64,000 nt of DNA from positions 496,001-560,000 of the forward strand of contig CAVQME010000002.1 of NCBI GenBank assembly GCA_963713545.1, in the 5' to 3' direction. Shown piece after piece: positions 60,523 through 64,000 of the stretch; position 1 is the first letter of the stretch, and the number at the start of each line of letters is the position of its first letter. The translations under genes and the position numbers were made by a program. The notes beneath the pieces are model-generated. The model ran no database searches. It had not been told where the DNA came from and saw only the letters and a list, made by a program, of their open reading frames with translations. The DNA is from CAVPLM01 sp963713545 (GTDB lineage Bacteria > Actinomycetota > Thermoleophilia > RBG-16-64-13).

Positions 60523-60886
60523 TGGTGGAGGCGGGGGGAATCGAACCCCCGTCCGAAACCCGTCTGGCCCAGGTTTCTACGAGCGTAGCCCCTACTACGT
60601 TTCTCGCCTCGCGCCCCCGTAGGAGCTGGGTGCGTCCGGCCAACCACCTGAATGTCCCCCCGACGCCGGCGGCCCTCGTCGGGAGTGAGCCCGCCTGGTT
60701 TATGCCGCGGCCCTCCCCGGCAGGCACGGGAGGCGCGACAGGCGCTTAAGTCTTAGTCAGACTAAGCGGCCAGAGCCAATTCAGGTTTGGCAATTGTTGT
60801 TTTCCAGCCTGTTTAACGAGAACGGCCGGGATCTCGGCTCGCTACCCAAACTCAGACATGAGCCCCGTCGAAACCATGTCGCCCCC
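60523..60886 (-). ncRNA. ssrA: Transfer-messenger RNA
   Basis: tmRNA rescues stalled ribosomes with SmpB. The tRNA-like 5' end GGGGGCGACATGGTTTCGACGG pairs with the 3' CGCCTCC, discriminator A and encoded CCA (60523-60525). The T-arm GGGGGTTCGATTCCCCC is complete. The tag reading frame ends at TAG (60762-60764) and reads AKPELALAA if the GCC at 60791 is the resume codon; the ELALAA ending is secure, the resume codon is not. About 364 bases, usual for one-piece tmRNA. Confidence 0.95.
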
Positions 60887-60935
60887 ACGAGACACAGACA
60901 CGCGGCTCCTGACACCGCGCTGACTGAGCTATGTA

Positions 60936-60941
60936 AGTATA
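60936..60941 (-). promoter_or_regulatory. Candidate -10 box of ssrA
   Basis: TATACT on the minus strand lies about 50 bases upstream of the mature tmRNA 5' end, consistent with a processed precursor. The -35 region is not clear. Confidence 0.45.
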
Positions 60942-61100
60942 CAGCACCCTGATTCCGCCGACCGGCCAAAGCCGGCGTTGGCGCACACGCTCGGTCGACA
61001 GCAGTCGGTACCGCGCCAGACTCAGCCCTTTGTTGCAAGGCGCGCCTTGGAGCCGGGGCTAATCTCTGTTCCGGGTCAGTGGAGATCAGATCATAGCGGC

Positions 61101-61129
61101 TGGACCCGCGGAGAGGATATGACTATAAT
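61101..61129 (+). promoter_or_regulatory. Promoter of the antitoxin-toxin operon, leaderless geometry
   Basis: TGGACC (61101-61106) and TATAAT (61124-61129) are separated by 17 bases. The predicted start point is 61136, one base before the ATG at 61137. Confidence 0.6.
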
Positions 61130-61136
61130 TATGGTC

Positions 61137-61409
61137 ATGGATAGAACACTACCTCTGGCGAGAGTCAAAGCTCATCTCTCGGAGATCGTCGACCAAGTTG
61201 AAGCCGAGCATGATCGAGTGATCCTGACGCGAAACGGCCGAGCCGCGGCGATCATCATGAGCCCGGACGACCTGGAGGCTCTAGAGGAGACTCTCGATCT
61301 GCTCTCCAACCCCAAAGCTCTCGAGGAGATCCAGACCGCGCGCATAGAGCTCGAAGCCGGCGCCTATCTTACGTCCGCTGAGCTGCGCGCGCGCTTCCCG
61401 GCGCGGTGA
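61137..61409 (+). CDS. Phd/YefM (RelB-like) family antitoxin
   Basis: This antitoxin should bind and neutralise the RelE-like protein that follows and repress the shared promoter. The Phd/YefM fold is recognised by LPLARVKAHLSEIVDQVEAEHDRVILTRNGRAAAIIMS and DDLEALEETLDLL, within 90 residues. The ATG at 61137 fits both the family N-terminus and the leaderless promoter; ATG 61119, behind GGAGAGG, would add six residues containing the -10 box. The toxin start overlaps the stop as GTGA. Confidence 0.88.
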   Translation: MDRTLPLARVKAHLSEIVDQVEAEHDRVILTRNGRAAAIIMSPDDLEALEETLDLLSNPKALEEIQTARIELEAGAYLTSAELRARFPAR

Positions 61410-61675
61410 GCCCCTTCGAACTCCGGGTAGCGCCCGGTGCTGCCCGGTCCCTGGAACGTCTTCCCGGCCCGGTGGCGGCGGCGCTTGTGGAGTTCATCAC
61501 GGGCGGTCTCGTGGAGCAACCCACGCGGGTCGGCAAACCGCTCACCCGGCAACTCTCAGGATATTGGTCGGCCCGCCGAGGTGCATACCGGGTGGTGTAT
61601 GCGGTGGATGACGATGCGAAGCTCGTGCTGGTCGTACGAATCGAGCATCGAGCCGATGTATACCGCCCTCTGTGA
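61406..61675 (+). CDS. RelE/ParE-family toxin
   Basis: RelE-type toxins cleave mRNA on the ribosome. The 89 residues have the family pattern FELRVAPGAARSLERLPGPV, LSGYWSARRGAYRVVYAVDD and VVRIEHRADVYRP, including the basic residues expected in the catalytic cleft. GTG start coupled to the antitoxin. Its position between ssrA and smpB means the mRNAs it would cut are of the type handled by the genes on both sides. Confidence 0.9.
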   Translation: MSPFELRVAPGAARSLERLPGPVAAALVEFITGGLVEQPTRVGKPLTRQLSGYWSARRGAYRVVYAVDDDAKLVLVVRIEHRADVYRPL

Positions 61676-61708
61676 GCCCTTCCTCCAGAACGCCCGCTAC
61701 CCCTCCCG

Positions 61709-62179
61709 CTACTCTTCCCGGCCGCGCGAGCGGAAGGCCCGCTCCATGTCGCGCTGAGCTTCTTTCTTGGCCAGGGTCTGGCGCTTGTCGTACGTGGTCT
61801 TGCCTTTGGCCAGTCCGATCTCCACCTTGACCCGGCCATCCTTGAAGTACATCTTGGTGGGCACCAAGGTGTAGCCGGCCATCTGCACCTTTCCGTACAG
61901 GCGACGTATCTCACGGGCATGCAGCAGCAGTTTCCGGGACCGCAGAGGGTCGTGGTTGAAGATGTTCCCCTGCTCGTAGGGGCTGATGTGGGTCCCGATA
62001 AGGAACAATTCGCCCTTCTCCACGGCCGCGTAGGAGTCGCGCAGGTTGACCCGCCCGGCGCGGAGCGACTTGACCTCGGTACCGGTGAGGGCGATGCCGG
62101 CCTCCAACGTCTCCTCGACGTGGTAGTCGTGGTAGGCCTTCTTGTTCTGTGCGATGAGCTTGATGCCGATGGGTCTCAT
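61709..62179 (-). CDS. smpB: SsrA-binding protein SmpB
   Basis: SmpB delivers tmRNA to stalled ribosomes. The oligonucleotide-binding barrel motifs IALTGTEVKSLRAGRVNLRDSYA and HISPYEQGNIFNHDPLRSRKLLLH and the basic C-terminal tail TYDKRQTLAKKEAQRDMERAF are present in 156 residues. ATG at 62179 was chosen because upstream in-frame sequence is low-complexity; a TATACT box places transcription 3 bases before this ATG. Confidence 0.96.
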   Translation of the reverse strand: MRPIGIKLIAQNKKAYHDYHVEETLEAGIALTGTEVKSLRAGRVNLRDSYAAVEKGELFLIGTHISPYEQGNIFNHDPLRSRKLLLHAREIRRLYGKVQMAGYTLVPTKMYFKDGRVKVEIGLAKGKTTYDKRQTLAKKEAQRDMERAFRSRGREE

Positions 62180-62188
62180 GGTCCGGGG

Positions 62189-62194
62189 AGTATA
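62189..62194 (-). promoter_or_regulatory. Candidate -10 box of smpB, near-leaderless
   Basis: TATACT on the minus strand predicts a start point at 62182, 3 bases before the ATG. No ribosome-binding site is seen in those bases. The 206-base gap to rnr otherwise shows only GC-rich sequence. Confidence 0.45.
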
Positions 62195-62385
62195 GCCGAC
62201 CGACAAAGGCGCCGGTGCCCAGGCGCGGCGGGCAGGAGCCACCCGCGCGCCAGGCCGCCCGCTGCATGCGCCCGGCACGGCATCTGGAACCGCCGCGGGC
62301 GTCGGACACGGCGGCAGTGGAGCAGGGCGCGGCGGCAATGGTGCGGGACGCGACGGCGATGGCACCGACCAGGAGGTGGCTACCC

Positions 62386-64000
62386 CTATCGTCTGCCGCG
62401 AGCCTGGGGCGGCCGGGTCGTGCGCGCGGAGCGGGTCCGCGGCGACCGGGTCTTGCGGGACCCGTTGTGGCGTGCGCCGGAACCGTCCCGGCTTCCGCGC
62501 CCCCGGCCGGACGACCCGCCAGGCGCGCCCCCGGTCCCGCCACCACCTTGACCGTCCTCTCCGTCAACGCCCTCGGCAAGGGTGAGATCCACTCTCCCCC
62601 GTGCCTCATCCACCGCGATCACCCGTACCGAGACGATATCGGCGATCCTGTACGCCCTGCCGGATCGCCTGCCCTCCAAAGCCGTCTCCAGGTCGTTCAA
62701 TTCATACTGGTCTCGCGGCAGTTCGCTCACCGAGAGGTATCCCTGGAACAGGCGTTCGAAAAGGACGAACATCCCTCGCCGGGTCAGGTTGAGGATCTGG
62801 CCCTCGAAGCGGTTCCCATCCCAACCCTCCTCGTCCAGCCGCCGCTTCAGCAGACAGGCCAGCACTATGTCGTCGGCCTTCAGTTCGATCTTGGCGGCCT
62901 CGCGCTCGGTCTGGGAACAGTGCTCCGCCCAATCGGCAAGTACCGAGGTGGTGGGCTCCGGGCCCACACCCAGTCTCCCCAGCAGTCCCCTATGCACCAT
63001 GAGGTCCGGATAGCGGCGGATGGGCGACGTGAAGTGGCAGTAGGTCTGGGAGGCCAACCCGAAATGACCGATATTGACGGTCTGATACACGGCCCGAGCC
63101 TGGGCGCGAAGCACCTGTTGCACCAGCGCGGCTTTGCCCCTGCCCGCGGGCGTGAGGCGGTCGACCCAGGCCGAGGTCTCCCGGGTGACGCGACGGATCT
63201 CCTGCGGAGTAGCGGCCATGGGATCGAACACCGGCGTAGGGAGCCCCAGACTCGATAGCACGTCCAGCAGGTGATCGAGATGAAAGGGGTCCGGGAGATC
63301 GTGCACCCGGTAGACGGTGGGGACGTGCTCTCGCTCCAGGAATGACGCCACCTGCTCGTTGGCCAACACCATGAACACCTCGATGAACCAGTGGCTCTCG
63401 AGCTCTTCGCTCGGATCGGCCGCGATCACCTGGCCTTGATCGTCCCACTCGAATTCCGGCTCTGGGGATTCGATGCGCAGGCTACCCCGCTCGTATCTCG
63501 CTTCGCGGAGCGTCCGCGCAAGGGCCCTCCCCCATTCCGCCGGCCGTGCCAGCTCCTCATCCAGCGACTCGACCCCTCTGAACATGCGTTCCAACTGCTC
63601 GTAGTCCAGGCGTCGGTCGCTGCGGATCAACGATCGGTAGAAACGGGTCTGCAGTACCCGCCCCTGATCGTTCACCTCCATCTCCACGGTCACGGTCTTG
63701 CGGTCTTCGTCCGGCCGTAGTGAGCACACTCCGGACGACAACTGCGGGGGAAGCATCGGCTCCACACCCGTGGCCACGTAGACCGAGTTTCCCCGTCGGA
63801 GCGCTTCTCGGTCGAGCACCGTCTGTTCGCTCACGAAATACGACACGTCGGCGATGTGGACATACACGATCGTGGTGCCCTCGGGGGTCCGTTCGAACGA
63901 GAGAGCGTCATCGAAATCCTGGGCCATGACCGGATCGACGGTAAAAGTGTAGAGATCCCGGAGGTCGGCCCGATAGGAGTCGTGCCGAGACTGGAGTTCG
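62386..64000 (-). CDS. rnr: Ribonuclease R, N-terminal part beyond the window
   Basis: RNase R is a 3'-5' exoribonuclease that degrades structured RNA and mRNAs released by trans-translation. The window contains the RNB catalytic domain, starting TVDPVMAQDFDDALSFE with the metal-binding aspartates, then YCHFTSPIRRYPDLMVHRGL, an S1 domain (EGQILNLTRRGMFVLFERLFQGYLS) and a Gly/Arg/Ser-rich tail of about 60 residues. The cold-shock domains lie past position 64000. It is upstream of smpB on the same strand, a common pairing. Confidence 0.94.
   Translation of the reverse strand, partial: ELQSRHDSYRADLRDLYTFTVDPVMAQDFDDALSFERTPEGTTIVYVHIADVSYFVSEQTVLDREALRRGNSVYVATGVEPMLPPQLSSGVCSLRPDEDRKTVTVEMEVNDQGRVLQTRFYRSLIRSDRRLDYEQLERMFRGVESLDEELARPAEWGRALARTLREARYERGSLRIESPEPEFEWDDQGQVIAADPSEELESHWFIEVFMVLANEQVASFLEREHVPTVYRVHDLPDPFHLDHLLDVLSSLGLPTPVFDPMAATPQEIRRVTRETSAWVDRLTPAGRGKAALVQQVLRAQARAVYQTVNIGHFGLASQTYCHFTSPIRRYPDLMVHRGLLGRLGVGPEPTTSVLADWAEHCSQTEREAAKIELKADDIVLACLLKRRLDEEGWDGNRFEGQILNLTRRGMFVLFERLFQGYLSVSELPRDQYELNDLETALEGRRSGRAYRIADIVSVRVIAVDEARGRVDLTLAEGVDGEDGQGGGGTGGAPGGSSGRGRGSRDGSGARHNGSRKTRSPRTRSARTTRPPQARGRR

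Overview
This is a GC-rich bacterial chromosome segment made almost entirely of housekeeping genes. The gene families point to Actinomycetota. They include a fused PafB-PafC-type WYL regulator, a CwlM-like protein, an MreB of the 'GRDMAVDLGTA' type, a zinc anti-sigma factor paired with an ECF sigma factor, a class E/F sortase, and frequent leaderless or GTG/TTG starts. The presence of rodA-mrdA-mreBCD, pilT, larE, an ADP-forming acyl-CoA synthetase and a NiCo riboswitch suggests a rod-shaped, deep-branching, perhaps anaerobic lineage (Coriobacteriia-like or a neighbouring class). That placement is an inference. No rRNA, CRISPR array, prophage or transposase is visible.

Layout. Positions 1-32 kb hold a nearly continuous minus-strand block. 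Read in the direction of transcription it runs: trigger factor, clpP, clpX, lon, valS, folC, a zinc-ribbon membrane protein, ndk, maf, mreB-mreC-mreD-mrdA-rodA (cell elongation), a DUF697 protein, a radical-SAM/DUF2344 fusion, RNase G, rplU, rpmA, obgE, proB, proA, nadD, a LytR-type protein split by a frameshift, a ThiF/MoeB-like E1 enzyme, larE, cysE and pcrA (cut by the window edge). Many junctions overlap by 4 bases (ATGA, GTGA, TTGA), which suggests translational coupling. Upstream of tig lie five tRNA genes (Leu, His, Arg, Gly, Pro).

Positions 33.6-39.8 kb: a divergent plus-strand sugar-nucleotide epimerase with a small unknown protein; minus-strand PfkB kinase, MTA phosphorylase and DUF1844 protein; plus-strand ECF sigma and anti-sigma factors; and a tRNA-Pro. 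Positions 39.8-49.1 kb: AddA and AddB, both with Fe-S nuclease motifs, divergent from a fused PafBC regulator and a small membrane protein. Positions 49.1-57.7 kb: a 161-bp inverted-repeat element, pilT, an HDAC-family deacetylase, an NlpC/P60 peptidase, a CwlM-like pseudo-amidase, a CapA-like phosphoesterase and a beta-alpha fused acyl-CoA synthetase. Positions 57.8-59 kb: a CDF metal exporter under a recognisable NiCo riboswitch with attenuator and promoter. Positions 59-64 kb: a sortase, a Thr-rich two-anchor protein, tmRNA, a RelB/RelE-type pair, smpB and RNase R, so most of the trans-translation pathway is clustered.

Most notable observations: the NiCo riboswitch; two genes (mreB and the NlpC/P60 peptidase) whose best start is ATA behind a strong Shine-Dalgarno; single-base frameshifts in tig (two) and the LytR-like gene (one), which look like homopolymer errors or real decay; a structured inverted-repeat element; loss of a zinc ligand in the CwlM-like protein; and -10 boxes placed exactly for leaderless translation. 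Everything here was read by eye from the sequence; no database search was run.
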